From Lachnospiraceae bacterium (lineage in GTDB: Bacteria; Bacillota; Clostridia; Lachnospirales; Lachnospiraceae), in contig CAJSZQ010000006.1 in NCBI GenBank assembly GCA_910574185.1, positions 92,057 to 156,056 on the forward strand: a DNA stretch of 64,000 bases, given 5' to 3'. The position numbers and the translations under genes were made by a program. Under the pieces are notes generated by a model. The model was not told the origin of the DNA. It did not search any database and saw only the letters and a list, made by a program, of their open reading frames with translations. The number at the start of each line of letters is the position of its first letter. Position 1 is the stretch's first letter. Shown piece by piece: positions 16,030 through 26,342 of this stretch.

Positions 16030-16335
16030 TCACATTTGCAGTAATTTGAAAAGGAGGTAGATTCCTTGTATTAACTCATGCAGGATAATTAAACATAGAA
16101 TAAGCAGAGGTACTGCTACAGCATAACCCCAAGAAATACAATCTAAATCAAAACCATTCACATTATCGTAGAACCAAAATGTTATAGCCATAAATGGCAA
16201 CATGACTAACAGACCTAAATACATTACTTTTAACTCCCCATTTGTCGTTGCTTTATTATATATCCATTTCCTTATAAATGAAAGTGATTTTTTTATCTCA
16301 AACCTCCTCATTTTTATAAAGCATAGAGAAGGCAT
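16030..16335 (-). CDS. Small membrane protein with a HELIxG motif, perhaps a shortened DUF3267-like protein
   Basis: About 101 residues; the start is uncertain (ATG at 16335 or 16311, no clear ribosome site). It overlaps the end of the XRE gene by frame and is probably translationally coupled to it. Two membrane segments are visible (YLGLLVMLPFMAITFWFY and GYAVAVPLLILCLIILHEL). ILHELIQGIY resembles the HELIHG zinc motif of DUF3267 zincin-like membrane proteins, but the second His is a Gln and the protein stops soon after. So it is probably truncated or inactive. The gene pair XRE plus small membrane protein is common as a regulatory module. Confidence 0.5.
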   Translation of the reverse strand: MPSLCFIKMRRFEIKKSLSFIRKWIYNKATTNGELKVMYLGLLVMLPFMAITFWFYDNVNGFDLDCISWGYAVAVPLLILCLIILHELIQGIYLLFKLLQM

Positions 16336-16345
16336 CTTTGCACAA

Positions 16346-16825
16346 TCAAACCCCCTTATCAATTGCTTGTAGATTCAGCATGGAAATAATCTGATTCTGC
16401 ATCTTTTCAACACTTTCAACCCTAACCCTGCCAATCTGGTTTCTTGTCATTTCAAAATCTATATCAGGCAGCATTCTTTCAAAAAGGTTATTAATCTCAG
16501 GAGAGGCTCCCATTAAAGCTATTGCAAGAGACTTCGTATCAAATTGTTTGAATGCTTCTTTTAATTCCTCTCTGTGAATGGCAGATATTTGTTCAAAATC
16601 GGTTATCCTCTGCGGCGCTATCTTAGGCTCTAATATATCGTTTATTGTCATATCATACAGCTTAGAAATTTTCAGCAAAATCTCTAAATCAGGAATTGTT
16701 GCTCCGGTTTCCCATTTTGAAACTGCCTGTCTTGAAATATCCAACTTTTTTGCTAAATCCTCCTGCGTAAAATGATGGCTTTTCCGCAGGAAATATAAGT
16801 ATCTTGATATTATAGTTATGTTCAT
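16346..16825 (-). CDS. XRE-family HTH transcriptional regulator
   Basis: 159 residues from the ATG at 16825 after AGGAGAG. Residues 10-60 are the XRE helix-turn-helix (FTQEDLAKKLDISRQAVSKW then ETGATIPDLEILLKISKLYD). The remainder is a helical C-domain without a recognised name. It is followed at once by a small membrane-protein gene, so it may control or respond to that protein. Confidence 0.88.
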   Translation of the reverse strand: MNITIISRYLYFLRKSHHFTQEDLAKKLDISRQAVSKWETGATIPDLEILLKISKLYDMTINDILEPKIAPQRITDFEQISAIHREELKEAFKQFDTKSLAIALMGASPEINNLFERMLPDIDFEMTRNQIGRVRVESVEKMQNQIISMLNLQAIDKGV

Positions 16826-16984
16826 TAATCTCACTCTCCTTTTTGCTATTATAAATCATACAGAAGGAAGATAAAAGAATCAGGTAAGTGCGAAAAAGCA
16901 AATGCAAGTTGCCCTGATGCAGCCTCTGTATTTTACTCAATATGTAATCCCACATTCTGTCTTAAAGTTTTCTTTTCATACTCA

Positions 16985-17026
16985 CAAAAAAGGCTTCAAG
17001 AGTTTCATTTCTCTCAAAGCCTTTTC
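16985..17026. terminator. Bidirectional hairpin terminator after lysS
   Basis: AAAGGCTT-cAAGAG...CTCTC-AAAGCCTTT forms a long stem with A/T runs on both sides. It is the first such signal downstream of lysS on the minus strand. The 16835-17183 region holds no gene; the small dyad CATCAAA...TTTGATG at 17108-17127 is the only other structure. Confidence 0.7.
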
Positions 17027-17183
17027 TATAATTCACATATCTCATTGTTCAAATCCGTATATTTTTATACGAAATCTGCGATTTTTCCCCCTCTGCACAA
17101 CTTTCTGCATCAAATGTAAGTTTGATGTAATGATGTAAATCAGGGGTCTAAAACACTTGATGTTTTTTATCCTGCTTTTCGCT

Positions 17184-19112
17184 CTAATACAGCTTCGCGC
17201 CTGCCGGGATATGGTCGTCCACCATCAGAAGATGAAGCCTTTCCTCTCCCTCTTCCTCATGGATTGCACTTATTATCATTCCACAGGAATCAATCCCCAT
17301 CATAGCTCTCGGCGGAAGATTGGTAATAGCTATCAAAGTCTTTCCAATCAGCTCCTCCGGCTCGTAATAGGTGTGAATACCGCTTAAAATCGTGCGGTCT
17401 GTGCCTGTTCCATCGTCTAAAGTGAACTGCAGAAGCTTCTTACTCTTCGGCACTGCAACGCATTCTTTTACCTTTACCGCCCTGAAATCTGACTTGCTGA
17501 ATGTCTCAAAATCCACCATATCAGAGAATAACGGCTCAATCTTTACCTTTGAGAAGTCGATAGCCTCTTTTACTGGTTCAGCAGCTTTCTCTTCCGCCTT
17601 TTCTTGACCTTTTTTAACCTCAGAACCACCCAGTGACTTCATTGTTGGACACAATAACACATCCCGTATCGCCGCCGAATCCGTCAGCAACATACACATC
17701 CTGTCAATTCCGAACCCAATTCCGCCTGTTGGCGGCATACCAATCTCTAATGCATTCAGAAAGTCTTCGTCTGTTGTATTTGCCTCTTCATCGCCCTGTG
17801 CCAGTAATTCTTCCTGTGCCTTGAATCGCTCTCTCTGATCAATCGGGTCATTCAGCTCAGAATATGCATTGGCCATTTCCCAGCCATTCATGAAGAATTC
17901 AAATCGCTCTACGTATTCCGGATTCTCTGGTTTCTTCTTCGTCAGCGGCGAAATCTCAATCGGGTGATCCATCACAAAGGTCGGCTGGATTAAATGCTCC
18001 TCCGCAAATTCCTCAAAGAAAAGACTTAAAATATCACCCTTTTTATGCCTATCCTCAAACTCTACATGGTGTTCCGTTGCAATCGCTCTTGCCTGCTCCA
18101 GCGTCTCCACTTCATTCCAGTCAATGCCTGCATATTTCTTAACCGCATCCACCATGCTAATTCTCTCAAACGGCTTGCCTAGATCCATCTCCACGCCATT
18201 ATATACGATGGTTGTAGTTCCCAGAACCTCTTTGGCCACATGACGGTAAAGATTCTCTGTCAAATCCATCATACCGTTATAATCGGTATATGCCTGATAC
18301 AGCTCCATCAGCGTAAACTCCGGATTATGCCTGGTATCAAGTCCCTCGTTGCGGAATACGCGCCCAATCTCATATACCCTCTCCAGACCGCCTACAATCA
18401 ATCGCTTTAAGTACAGCTCCAGGGAAATCCTTAATTTAAAGTCTTCTCCCAGTGCATTGAAATGTGTCTCAAAGGGTCTTGCCGCAGCGCCTCCCGCGTT
18501 GCTTACCAGCATCGGCGTCTCTACCTCTAAAAACCCCTGTCCGTCCAGGTATCTTCTAATCGCGCTGATAATGTGAGAACGCTTAATAAAAGTCTCTCTC
18601 ACCTCCGGATTCATAATCAAATCCACATATCTCTGACGATAACGAATATCCGTATTAGTCAGTCCGTGAAACTTCTCCGGCAGTATCTGCAGACTCTTAG
18701 ATAAAAGCGTCACAGCCGTTGCATGGACAGATATTTCCCCGGTCTTTGTCTTAAATACTTCACCTTCAATTCCCACAATATCGCCGATATCCATTTTCTT
18801 AAAATCTTTATAGGATTCCTCTCCGATACTGTCTCTTGCCACATAAGACTGAATGTTGCCGGACTGATCCAGCACGTTGCAGAAAGATGCTTTCCCCATG
18901 ACTCGTTTCTGCATGATGCGGCCTGCAATACGCACCTGCTTTCCTTCCATCTCATCATAGTGATCTTTTATGTCTGCCGCATGACTGTTTACATCATAGC
19001 TCATAACCTGATAAGGGTCCTTGCCATTTGCCTGAAGGTCTGCCAGCTTCTCCCGGCGGACTTTTCTTAACTGATTAATATCTGGTTCCTGTCCTTGTTT
19101 CTGCTGTGCCAC
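17184..19112 (-). CDS. lysS: Lysyl-tRNA synthetase with C-terminal tRNA-binding domain
   Basis: 642 residues against the usual ~500. The N-terminal OB-fold anticodon domain ([18 protein letters not shown]) precedes the class II core. Motif 2 is [15 protein letters not shown] and motif 3 is [10 protein letters not shown], which charge tRNA-Lys. A Lys/Glu-rich linker (about res 505-530) leads to a ~110-residue C-terminal OB domain ([37 protein letters not shown]) of the Trbp111/MetG-C type, which binds tRNA without sequence preference. greA lies 23 bases upstream and shares its promoter. No T-box leader is seen. Confidence 0.96.
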   Translation of the reverse strand: MAQQKQGQEPDINQLRKVRREKLADLQANGKDPYQVMSYDVNSHAADIKDHYDEMEGKQVRIAGRIMQKRVMGKASFCNVLDQSGNIQSYVARDSIGEESYKDFKKMDIGDIVGIEGEVFKTKTGEISVHATAVTLLSKSLQILPEKFHGLTNTDIRYRQRYVDLIMNPEVRETFIKRSHIISAIRRYLDGQGFLEVETPMLVSNAGGAAARPFETHFNALGEDFKLRISLELYLKRLIVGGLERVYEIGRVFRNEGLDTRHNPEFTLMELYQAYTDYNGMMDLTENLYRHVAKEVLGTTTIVYNGVEMDLGKPFERISMVDAVKKYAGIDWNEVETLEQARAIATEHHVEFEDRHKKGDILSLFFEEFAEEHLIQPTFVMDHPIEISPLTKKKPENPEYVERFEFFMNGWEMANAYSELNDPIDQRERFKAQEELLAQGDEEANTTDEDFLNALEIGMPPTGGIGFGIDRMCMLLTDSAAIRDVLLCPTMKSLGGSEVKKGQEKAEEKAAEPVKEAIDFSKVKIEPLFSDMVDFETFSKSDFRAVKVKECVAVPKSKKLLQFTLDDGTGTDRTILSGIHTYYEPEELIGKTLIAITNLPPRAMMGIDSCGMIISAIHEEEGEERLHLLMVDDHIPAGAKLY

Positions 19113-19135
19113 TTTTTACACTCCTTACTTTCTTC

Positions 19136-19618
19136 TTAAATAGAGCGTTCGATCTTCAACACTTTGTATGTGATCTCTCCCGCCTGTGTCTCAACTGCAA
19201 CCTCGTCTCCCACTTCGCGTCCAATCAGGGCTTTTCCCACTGGAGATTCATTGGAAATCTTTCCCTGCAAACTGTTAGCCTCTGTGGACCCGACAATTTT
19301 AAATTCCATTTCCTCTTCAAATTCTTCATCGTACACTGTGACTGTACAGCCAATATTAATCTTATCAGAATCTACTTCATCTTCTACTACAACCTCAGCG
19401 TTCTTTAAAATCTTCTCTAGCTCCTCAATTCTTGCCTCAATATCACGCTGTTCATCCTTCGCCGCATCGTACTCAGCATTCTCCGACAAGTCCCCCTGCT
19501 CTCTCGCCTCTTTAATCTTGCCGGCAACCTCTTTGCGCCTTACTACCTTCAGATTCTCCAGTTCATCCTCCAGCGCTTTCAAACCTGCATACGTAAGAAT
19601 TCTTTTCTTCTCTTCCAT
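19136..19618 (-). CDS. greA: Transcription elongation factor GreA
   Basis: 160 residues, standard length. The N-terminal coiled coil carries the acidic tip (DLSENAEYDAAKDEQRDIEA) that enters the RNA polymerase secondary channel and promotes cleavage of backtracked RNA. The C-terminal FKBP-like domain has the conserved ESPVGKALIGREVGDEV. It is first in the greA-lysS pair and has a consensus promoter at 19695-19723. Confidence 0.97.
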   Translation of the reverse strand: MEEKKRILTYAGLKALEDELENLKVVRRKEVAGKIKEAREQGDLSENAEYDAAKDEQRDIEARIEELEKILKNAEVVVEDEVDSDKINIGCTVTVYDEEFEEEMEFKIVGSTEANSLQGKISNESPVGKALIGREVGDEVAVETQAGEITYKVLKIERSI

Positions 19619-19694
19619 GTCTTTCTACCGCTCCTTACTTATACCTTATCGGACATCGTCGCCCGTCCGCAGGGCATACTTTCACAATTTCATT

Positions 19695-19723
19695 ATTATA
19701 CCTAACCAGCTCATTTCTGTCAA
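19695..19723 (-). promoter_or_regulatory. Consensus promoter of greA-lysS
   Basis: On the minus strand TTGACA (19723-19718) and TATAAT (19700-19695) are both perfect, with a 17-base spacer. An untranslated leader of about 70 bases follows. Confidence 0.85.
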
Positions 19724-19795
19724 TATTTTAACCCAAAGATTTCTCGGACTCCTGATATTCCATTACCGTTCACAGTGTGTCTGTAATTCGTAATA

Positions 19796-20752
19796 TTATT
19801 CCGGCAGATAATCCAGCAGCGCCTCCAATTCCTCATAAGATTCTACCTGATTGACCTTATCCCTTAATTTTGCCGAACCCTTCATACCTCTGGTATACCA
19901 GGCCACATGTTTTCTCATCTCCCGGATTCCCTGATATTCCCCCTTAAATTCAAGCTGTAGTCTGGCATGGCGCAGCATGGTCTCTCTGACAGCTTCCAAA
20001 TCAGGCCGTTCGGGCATACATCCTGTTGCCCGATATTCTCTAAGTTCCCGGAATATCCATGGATTCCCCTGTGCTCCCCGTCCAATCATAACTCCATCAC
20101 ACCCGGTTTCCTCCTGCATCTTCGCAGCCAATTTTGCAGAAACCACATCCCCGTTACCAATAACCGGAATCTGAACCGCCTCCTTAACTTTGCGGATAAT
20201 CTCCCAGTCCGCTCTGCCAGAGTAATACTGCTCTCTGGTGCGCCCATGTACCGTCACAGCCGCCCCTCCGGCTTCTTCAATAACCTTTGCGATTTCCACC
20301 GCATTGACACTGGTTTCATCAAATCCTTTGCGTATCTTAACTGTTACCGGTTTGCAAATTGCCTTTACCGTCTCAGCTACAATATTATATACAAGCTTCG
20401 GGTTTTTCATGAGTGCAGATCCTTCCCCATTTTTTACCACTTTGGGAACTGGACATCCCATGTTGATATCCAATATCTGGAATGGCAGCTCTTCAATTCT
20501 CCTGGCCTGTTCCGCAATAATTTTCGGCTCAGAGCCAAAAAGCTGCAGAGACACTGGATATTCTTCCGAATGAATGGACAATAGCGCCCTTGTATTCTTA
20601 TTATTATACTGCAGCGCTTTCGCACTAATCATCTCCATACACAAAAGCCCCGCCCCCTGCTCCTTACATAACAGACGAAAAGGCAGGTCTGTAACTCCTG
20701 CCATTGGTGCGAGAATATACGGAACTTCCAACATTACTTTTCCTATTTGCAT
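19796..20752 (-). CDS. dusB: tRNA-dihydrouridine synthase B
   Basis: 318 residues. FMN-binding TIM barrel: APMAGVTDLPFR at the N-terminus, the catalytic Cys in NMGCPVPKVVKNGEGSAL, HGRTREQYYSGRADW, and phosphate-binding VIGNGDV and GVMIGRGAQGNPWIF. The C-terminal helical tRNA-binding domain follows (MRKHVAWYTRGMKGSAKLR). It reduces uridines in the tRNA D-loop. It follows coaX by 11 bases. In many Firmicutes dusB is placed near lysS and greA, as here, although greA has its own promoter. Confidence 0.95.
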   Translation of the reverse strand: MQIGKVMLEVPYILAPMAGVTDLPFRLLCKEQGAGLLCMEMISAKALQYNNKNTRALLSIHSEEYPVSLQLFGSEPKIIAEQARRIEELPFQILDINMGCPVPKVVKNGEGSALMKNPKLVYNIVAETVKAICKPVTVKIRKGFDETSVNAVEIAKVIEEAGGAAVTVHGRTREQYYSGRADWEIIRKVKEAVQIPVIGNGDVVSAKLAAKMQEETGCDGVMIGRGAQGNPWIFRELREYRATGCMPERPDLEAVRETMLRHARLQLEFKGEYQGIREMRKHVAWYTRGMKGSAKLRDKVNQVESYEELEALLDYLPE

Positions 20753-20763
20753 TCTCTTCCTCT

Positions 20764-21546
20764 TTATTTCTGCCCAAGTTTCTTATTTTTCTCATAAATA
20801 AACTGTAACCCTTTTAACGTCAGATTCGGGTCATAGAAATCAATAGCGTCCGTCTCATCTACAATAATTGTACCAAGTCCTCCAGTTGCCACTACCTTTG
20901 CTTCTTTATATCCAGACTCTTCTTTTAATTTCCTGATAATATACTCCGTCTGTCCGATATGTCCATATACCAGACCTGCCTGCATACTGGAAATCGTTTC
21001 CTTTGCCAGTACAGACTCCGGCTTTTTAATCTCAATTTCCGGAAGCATAGCGGCGCCTCCCCACAGCGCTCTGGCCGTTGTACGGATTCCCGGCGCAATT
21101 ACACCAACGCCAAAGGTTCCATCCGGCTCAACCAAATCGTAAGTTGTAGCCGTTCCAAAATCCACTACAATTACCGGCCCGCCGTACAGCTTATAGGCTG
21201 CAACAGCATCCACAATCCTGTCTGGACCGGTCAGACGCGGATTTTCAGTCGTTACACGAATACCCGTCTTAATTCCCGCCGAAACCACAATCGGCTTACA
21301 GCCAAAATATTTGATAATGGCGCTGCCAAAAGAGTGCATAATATCCGACACCACCGAAGCGATAATCACTGCATCCACCTCATCCGGGTCCATATCCTGA
21401 TTTCGCAAAAGCTCCCGCAGCGAAATACCGTATTCGTCCGAAGTCCGAGGCTGCTTCGTCGTCATGCGAAATTTCCCCAGAAGCTCCTTGTCCCGAAACA
21501 CTCCCAGCGTAATATTTGTATTTCCTATATCAATTGCAAGCAACAT
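20764..21546 (-). CDS. coaX: Type III pantothenate kinase
   Basis: 260 residues from the ATG at 21546 with GAGAGGAA upstream. The phosphate loop is [11 protein letters not shown], and [18 protein letters not shown] and [11 protein letters not shown] are type III (CoaX) signatures of the ASKHA fold. It performs the first step of coenzyme A synthesis and usually needs a monovalent cation. It is the third gene of the string birA, DUF, coaX, dusB, which may be one transcript. The link with biotin ligase recurs in Firmicutes. Confidence 0.96.
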   Translation of the reverse strand: MLLAIDIGNTNITLGVFRDKELLGKFRMTTKQPRTSDEYGISLRELLRNQDMDPDEVDAVIIASVVSDIMHSFGSAIIKYFGCKPIVVSAGIKTGIRVTTENPRLTGPDRIVDAVAAYKLYGGPVIVVDFGTATTYDLVEPDGTFGVGVIAPGIRTTARALWGGAAMLPEIEIKKPESVLAKETISSMQAGLVYGHIGQTEYIIRKLKEESGYKEAKVVATGGLGTIIVDETDAIDFYDPNLTLKGLQFIYEKNKKLGQK

Positions 21547-21604
21547 AACAATATTCCTCTCATTTACCGCCACCTGTATAAACCATCATAATCATTTGTT
21601 TTTT

Positions 21605-21958
21605 TCAAACTTTCAAATCTTCGCCCTGCAAGAATACCCAAGGACGCACTTGAAAATACATCTGAATCGCTTCCAAAAGTCCTGCTTTTTCTGTCTGTAG
21701 TTTCTTAATCAGAAGCCTGCTTCCAATATCGTCAAACATCGGATCAAATTCCTCTGTCATCACTTCAAATTGAAGTTCTCCTTCCTCGTCAAATACCAGC
21801 GTCAGAATCCCACCCACGTCATGTACATACAGCACGCACATAATCTTCAATTCATCCTTCACATCTTCCGGCAGTTCTTCAAAAGCAGGATTCAGATAGT
21901 ATTTCTCTTCATATGAATTTGCCGCGCAAAGTACAATTCTATCCTCATACATAGCCAT
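21605..21958 (-). CDS. Conserved hypothetical protein (Lachnospiraceae DUF, perhaps DUF6145)
   Basis: 117 residues, acidic and soluble, with EDRIVLCAANSYEEKYYLNP and a C-terminal PWVFLQGEDLKV. There is no catalytic motif that I can name. The start overlaps the end of birA by 14 bases (a second possible ATG is at 21952), so it is translationally coupled. The resemblance to DUF6145 is from memory and not tested. Confidence 0.75.
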   Translation of the reverse strand: MAMYEDRIVLCAANSYEEKYYLNPAFEELPEDVKDELKIMCVLYVHDVGGILTLVFDEEGELQFEVMTEEFDPMFDDIGSRLLIKKLQTEKAGLLEAIQMYFQVRPWVFLQGEDLKV

Positions 21959-22925
21959 ATATCCCTCTTACCGAAACTTCTCCTGCATAGACCTTCCTGA
22001 TTCGTCCATCTGCAGTGTGAATTAACAATTCTCCAGTCTCATTTATGCCAACAGCATGTCCGTTATATTCATGTCCGGGCTCTAAAACCCTCACTTCCCT
22101 GCCTTGATTCACCAGAAGAGCGTTATATTCATTTAAAATGCCAGACAAATCACCTGTCTGAATAAACAAATCATAATACCTCTCAAATTGCTTCATAACC
22201 TCTGCAATCAGAGGCGCCCTTCGCCATCGCTTTCCATTTTCCAGATAAAGAGACGTTGCCGTCTTCGCAAGCTCTTCAGGAAAGCTCTCTGTATTTACAT
22301 TAATTCCGACCCCAATCACTACATGATTAATCCACTGAATTTCCGTACTCATCTCAGTCAGGATACCGCAGACCTTCTTCCCGTTCACCACAATATCATT
22401 CGGCCATTTAATCCATGCTCTCTGTCCTGTTACCGTACAGACAGCCTCCGCCACACTCTGCGCCATCACAAGCGTCAGCATAGGCGCCTGATTCGGCTGT
22501 ATCTCTGGTCTCAACAGAATGCTCATATAAACGCTGCTGCCAGCCGGTGATTCCCATCTGCGGCCTCTCCGTCCCTTCCCGCCGGTCTGCTTTTCCGCCA
22601 CAACCAGCGTTCCATGGGAAGCTCCCTCATCTCCAAAATGCTTCGCACGAGTATTCGTAGAATCTGTCTCTGGAAAATAAAGGACGTCGCACCCAGCCCA
22701 TTTTGTGGTCAGCAGACTTTCAATCTCTGCTCTCCACATGACGTCTGGAGCGCTCTCCAGACGATACCCTCTGTTGCGCACCGCCTCTATCTGATATCCT
22801 TCTTCTTTTAATTGTTCTATCACCTTCCAGACAGCAGTTCTGGAAACCTGAAACTGCTTACAAAGCTGCTGCCCGGAAATATATCCCTCCGTCTCCCGAA
22901 GTATGGATAATATCTCTGCTTTCAT
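21945..22925 (-). CDS. birA: Bifunctional biotin-protein ligase / biotin repressor
   Basis: 326 residues from the ATG at 22925 (GGGGGA seven bases before). The N-terminal winged helix (ISGQQLCKQFQVSRTAVWKV) shows the repressor-type form. The catalytic core has TDSTNTRAK, the biotin loop GGKGRRGRRWESPAGSS and IKWPNDIVVNGKK. The C-terminal SH3-like domain closes the chain. It biotinylates carboxylase carrier proteins and represses biotin genes. It opens the birA-DUF-coaX-dusB string. Confidence 0.95.
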   Translation of the reverse strand: MKAEILSILRETEGYISGQQLCKQFQVSRTAVWKVIEQLKEEGYQIEAVRNRGYRLESAPDVMWRAEIESLLTTKWAGCDVLYFPETDSTNTRAKHFGDEGASHGTLVVAEKQTGGKGRRGRRWESPAGSSVYMSILLRPEIQPNQAPMLTLVMAQSVAEAVCTVTGQRAWIKWPNDIVVNGKKVCGILTEMSTEIQWINHVVIGVGINVNTESFPEELAKTATSLYLENGKRWRRAPLIAEVMKQFERYYDLFIQTGDLSGILNEYNALLVNQGREVRVLEPGHEYNGHAVGINETGELLIHTADGRIRKVYAGEVSVRGIYGYV

Positions 22926-22989
22926 TGGCACATCCCCCGGTATCCGGCCTGATTGTGCTCTGTCATCATAAAATATTGCATGCAGCGCA

Positions 22990-23928
22990 CTAGCTGTTCC
23001 CTAATGTTGCAACCATAATCGCCTTGATGGTATGCAGGCGGTTCTCTGCCTCATCAAACACCTTAGAAGCTTCGCTCTCAAACACTTCCTCCGTTACTTC
23101 CTTACCCTTATTGGCCGGCAGACAGTGTGAGAAAATTGTTGTAGATTTTCCTGTACGCTTCATCAGTTCTGCATTTACCTGATAAGGAACCGCCAGACGG
23201 ATACGCTCCTGCTCCTTCTTTTCCTCTCCCATGGAATACCATACATCCGTATACAGAATATCCGCACCCTCTACCACATCCAGCGAATCTGAAACTGTAA
23301 CCGTAGAGCCTGCTTCCTTTGCAAGCTCTTCACAGGTCTCCGTCAGCTCTTTTCCAGGCCACAACTTCTTCGGCGCTGCAATCGCGATATCCACACCAAC
23401 CTTGGCGCATCCTACCAGAAGGCTGTTCGCCACATTATTTCGTCCGTCCCCAAGATAAACCAGTTTCAATCCTTTCAAATGTCCGAATTGTTCTTTCATT
23501 GTCATCAGCGTAGCCAGAAGCTGCGTCGGATGCCATTGATCCGTCAACCCATTCCAGACCGGTACTCCGCTATACTCTGCCAGAGCCTCAACAAAATCAT
23601 GGTCAAATCCCCGGAACTCAATTCCGTCAAACATACGTCCCAACACCCGCGCTGTATCTTCAATACTCTCTTTTTCACCAAGCTGAAGCTCGCTTCCTGC
23701 CAAATATGTGGCAATACCTCCTTCGTCCTGCGCGCCGATTGTAAATGCACAACGAGTTCTTGTGGACGGCTTCTCAAAAATAAGCGCAATATTCTTGCCC
23801 TTCAGACTGTCGCCTTTGATTCCCTGCTTGCGCTTTTTCTTCAGTTCAATCGCCAAATCCACCAGATATAAAATCTCTTCCTGCGTAAAATCCAACAGTT
23901 TTAAAAAACTGCGTCCTTTTAAATTCAT
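22990..23928 (-). CDS. argF: Ornithine carbamoyltransferase
   Basis: 312 residues from the ATG at 23928 (GAGGGAAC upstream). Carbamoyl-phosphate motif [19 protein letters not shown], ornithine-side DVWYSMGEE and catalytic [10 protein letters not shown] are all present. It transfers the carbamoyl group to ornithine to give citrulline. The gene stands alone, without other arg or arc genes, so a catabolic arcB role cannot be excluded. The EKPSTRT form is shared by both classes. Confidence 0.92.
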   Translation of the reverse strand: MNLKGRSFLKLLDFTQEEILYLVDLAIELKKKRKQGIKGDSLKGKNIALIFEKPSTRTRCAFTIGAQDEGGIATYLAGSELQLGEKESIEDTARVLGRMFDGIEFRGFDHDFVEALAEYSGVPVWNGLTDQWHPTQLLATLMTMKEQFGHLKGLKLVYLGDGRNNVANSLLVGCAKVGVDIAIAAPKKLWPGKELTETCEELAKEAGSTVTVSDSLDVVEGADILYTDVWYSMGEEKKEQERIRLAVPYQVNAELMKRTGKSTTIFSHCLPANKGKEVTEEVFESEASKVFDEAENRLHTIKAIMVATLGNS

Positions 23929-23966
23929 GTTTGTTCCCTCTTCTCTCTCGTATTTCGGCAAAGCCG

Positions 23967-24926
23967 TTAAAACTTCATCGATGTTGGTGCCTCTTCTTTT
24001 GCGCCAATCTCTGTCAGAGCCTTGGCCAGTCCTGCAATTCCCTGAATTTCAGAAGGAATAATAATCTTAGTCGCTCTGCCGTCGGCCGCCTTCTCAAATG
24101 CCTCCAGACTCTTCATGGTAAGCACTGCCTCGTCGGCGCCAGCTTCCTTTAAGAAGCGGATACCGTCTGCATTAGCCTGCTGTACCTTGAGAATTGCCTC
24201 AGCCTGACCTTCCGCCTCTTTAATCATCTTCTCTCTCTCTGCCTCAGCTCGCAAAATTGCCGCCTGTTTCTCAGCCTCCGCATCCAGAATCGCCGACTCC
24301 TTCTTACCTTCCGCCACAAGAATTGTAGATTTCTTCTCTCCTTCTGCCCGAAGAATTGCCTCGCGTCTCTCACGCTCAGCCTTCATCTGTTTCTCCATAG
24401 CATCCTGAATCGCTGCCGGTGGAATAATATTCTTAAGCTCAACACGATTTACTTTAATTCCCCAAGGGTCGGTAGCCACGTCCAGAGACGCTCTCATCTT
24501 CGTGTTAATTGTCTCCCTGGAAGTCAGCGTCTGGTCTAACTCCAAATCACCAATAATATTACGAAGCGTAGTCGCCGTTAAATTCTCAATTGCCATAATC
24601 GGATTGGCAACACCGTAGCAGAACATCTTCGGATCTGTAATCTGGTAAAATACAACCGTATCAATCCGCATGGTAACGTTATCCTTGGTAATCACCGGCT
24701 GGGGCGCAAAGTCTACCACCTGTTCCTTTAAATCCACTCTTCTTGCCACTCTGTCCACAATCGGCAGCTTAACATGCAGACCGGTTCCCCAGGTTGCCTG
24801 ATATGCTCCCAGACGCTCAATAACCAGAGCCTGCGCCTGCCTTACAATCCGGATGCAAGATACCACCATACCAATAAGAATCAATAATATAATAATTCCC
24901 AAAATACTAAACGTCACTCTCAACAT
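23967..24926 (-). CDS. SPFH/band 7 (stomatin-like) membrane scaffold protein
   Basis: 319 residues. One N-terminal membrane segment ([20 protein letters not shown]) precedes the SPFH domain ([20 protein letters not shown] to [20 protein letters not shown]). An Ala/Glu-rich coiled coil follows ([20 protein letters not shown]). Such proteins form ring-like membrane microdomains. The NfeD partner gene is 7 bases upstream, the usual pair in bacteria. Confidence 0.92.
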   Translation of the reverse strand: MLRVTFSILGIIILLILIGMVVSCIRIVRQAQALVIERLGAYQATWGTGLHVKLPIVDRVARRVDLKEQVVDFAPQPVITKDNVTMRIDTVVFYQITDPKMFCYGVANPIMAIENLTATTLRNIIGDLELDQTLTSRETINTKMRASLDVATDPWGIKVNRVELKNIIPPAAIQDAMEKQMKAERERREAILRAEGEKKSTILVAEGKKESAILDAEAEKQAAILRAEAEREKMIKEAEGQAEAILKVQQANADGIRFLKEAGADEAVLTMKSLEAFEKAADGRATKIIIPSEIQGIAGLAKALTEIGAKEEAPTSMKF

Positions 24927-24933
24927 ACCTTTC

Positions 24934-25368
24934 TTATACCTCCTTCGCTTTTACAATTAACTTCACGCCTTGAATCCCCTCAATCGACACAATACTGTTC
25001 TTCGGAATAAATCCGTTCGGTTCATCAGTCTTCGCAGACCACTCCTGCCCATTTACTTCCACAAGTCCTGCCGCGCGAAGCGTATCCACATCCTCAAGTA
25101 CCACTGCTTGCCGGCCAATCAGACTCTCGGCATTCGTCTTCTGCCGTTCTGTATTAAAATACTTCACTGCAACTGGTCTGGTCATAATCAGCAAAACCCC
25201 AGACGCCAGCACAAACACAACAATCTGTACTGGCAAGCCAAATCCAATAAACGCCATAAGCAATGCGAGAAGCGCGCCTCCGGCAAACCAGATTGTCGTA
25301 AGTCCCATCGTGAAAATCTCAATCATGAGCAGTATGATAAATAGTATTAACCATCCCATTGTATACAT
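24934..25368 (-). CDS. NfeD-family membrane protein
   Basis: 144 residues from the ATG at 25368 (GGGGGAA upstream; the longer frame to 25470 has no site). Three hydrophobic segments lie between 3 and 75 (LILFIILLMIEIFTMGL onward). A soluble C-terminal OB domain follows, with GRQAVVLEDVDTLRAAGLV and VNGQEWSAK. It is the short NfeD form without the ClpP-like protease. It is expected to bind the SPFH protein encoded next to it. Confidence 0.9.
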   Translation of the reverse strand: MYTMGWLILFIILLMIEIFTMGLTTIWFAGGALLALLMAFIGFGLPVQIVVFVLASGVLLIMTRPVAVKYFNTERQKTNAESLIGRQAVVLEDVDTLRAAGLVEVNGQEWSAKTDEPNGFIPKNSIVSIEGIQGVKLIVKAKEV

Positions 25369-25420
25369 ACAGCTTCCCCCAATCAGTTTCTTTTCATTAT
25401 AGTTTTTCCATACACAATTG

Positions 25421-26233
25421 TCAATGCCTGCGCTGTCTGCCAGCCTCAAATACCAGCACTGCAGCCGCAATAGCCGCGTTTAGCGATTCCACGCATCCCT
25501 CCATAGGTATCTTGAGGCAGCAATCCGCAAGCCCGGCCACTTCATCGCTCAAACCATTTCCCTCATTGCCTATAAAAAATGCCGACGGCTTGCGGTAATC
25601 CGGTTCGTCATAGATACAGGCGCCTCCCAAATGAGCCGCATAAGTATAGATTCCCTGGGTCTTCATTTCCTGAATCACTTCTGTTAAGCTCTCTGCATAA
25701 CAAAATGGCATACGAAATATGGCGCCCATCGTAGAACGTACTACCTTAGGATTATATACGTCCACACAATCCCTGCTCATCAGTATGCCAGTCACTCCCG
25801 CTGCCTCTCCGGTCCGAAATATCGTTCCAAGATTCCCTGGGTCCTGCAGATTATCCAGCACAAGAATCAACGGATTCCTGTTCCCTGTTCTATGAGTCTG
25901 CTTTGCTGATATTACTTCCTGACCCCCTGTATTTCTCTGTCGCACTACACATAGTACCCCTTGCGGATGCTGTGTATCGGAAACATATTCCATCACCGAA
26001 TCCGAAAGTATCTCAAAACGGCATCCGCTTTTTTCACATTTTTCTTTCACAAGTGTTTTCTCTTTTTTAAAAAACTTTTCTGTTATATATAATTCCAGAA
26101 GCTCCTCCGCCGGCGCCTCCTGAAACATTCTCAACCCCTCTGTCAGAAAAACCTTCTCTTCATCTCTTGCCCTGCGCTTTCTTCTTAAATTCACAAGCCG
26201 TTTCACTTTCGCATTCGATGTACTCGTAATCAT
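25421..26233 (-). CDS. SpoU/TrmH-family RNA 2'-O-methyltransferase (RlmB/TsnR-like)
   Basis: 270 residues. The N-terminal RNA-binding segment (MITSTSNAKVKRLVNLRRKR) and substrate-binding domain are followed by the SPOUT knot. Motif 1 is NLQDPGNLGTIFRTGEA, motif 2 is FFIGNEGNGLS and motif 3 is IPMEGCVESLNAAIAAAV. It methylates a ribose in rRNA or tRNA using SAM; the exact target cannot be told. The NfeD gene starts 52 bases downstream. Confidence 0.9.
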   Translation of the reverse strand: MITSTSNAKVKRLVNLRRKRRARDEEKVFLTEGLRMFQEAPAEELLELYITEKFFKKEKTLVKEKCEKSGCRFEILSDSVMEYVSDTQHPQGVLCVVRQRNTGGQEVISAKQTHRTGNRNPLILVLDNLQDPGNLGTIFRTGEAAGVTGILMSRDCVDVYNPKVVRSTMGAIFRMPFCYAESLTEVIQEMKTQGIYTYAAHLGGACIYDEPDYRKPSAFFIGNEGNGLSDEVAGLADCCLKIPMEGCVESLNAAIAAAVLVFEAGRQRRH

Positions 26234-26342
26234 ATAAAACTCTCTTTCATCTCTTCATTGCAATTATTTTATCAAATTTAACACATACTTCTGCAAAATC
26301 ATAGTGCAATATCAAGCAATTTCCTAACATAACGTAACAGCC

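Noticed and set aside
19750..19795. Further MITE copy near ccattaccgttcacag
   Set aside because: Only about 9 bases match the element end and no second arm follows.
17184..19800. T-box leader for lysS
   Set aside because: The greA-lysS message has a short leader with no T-box or specifier loop.
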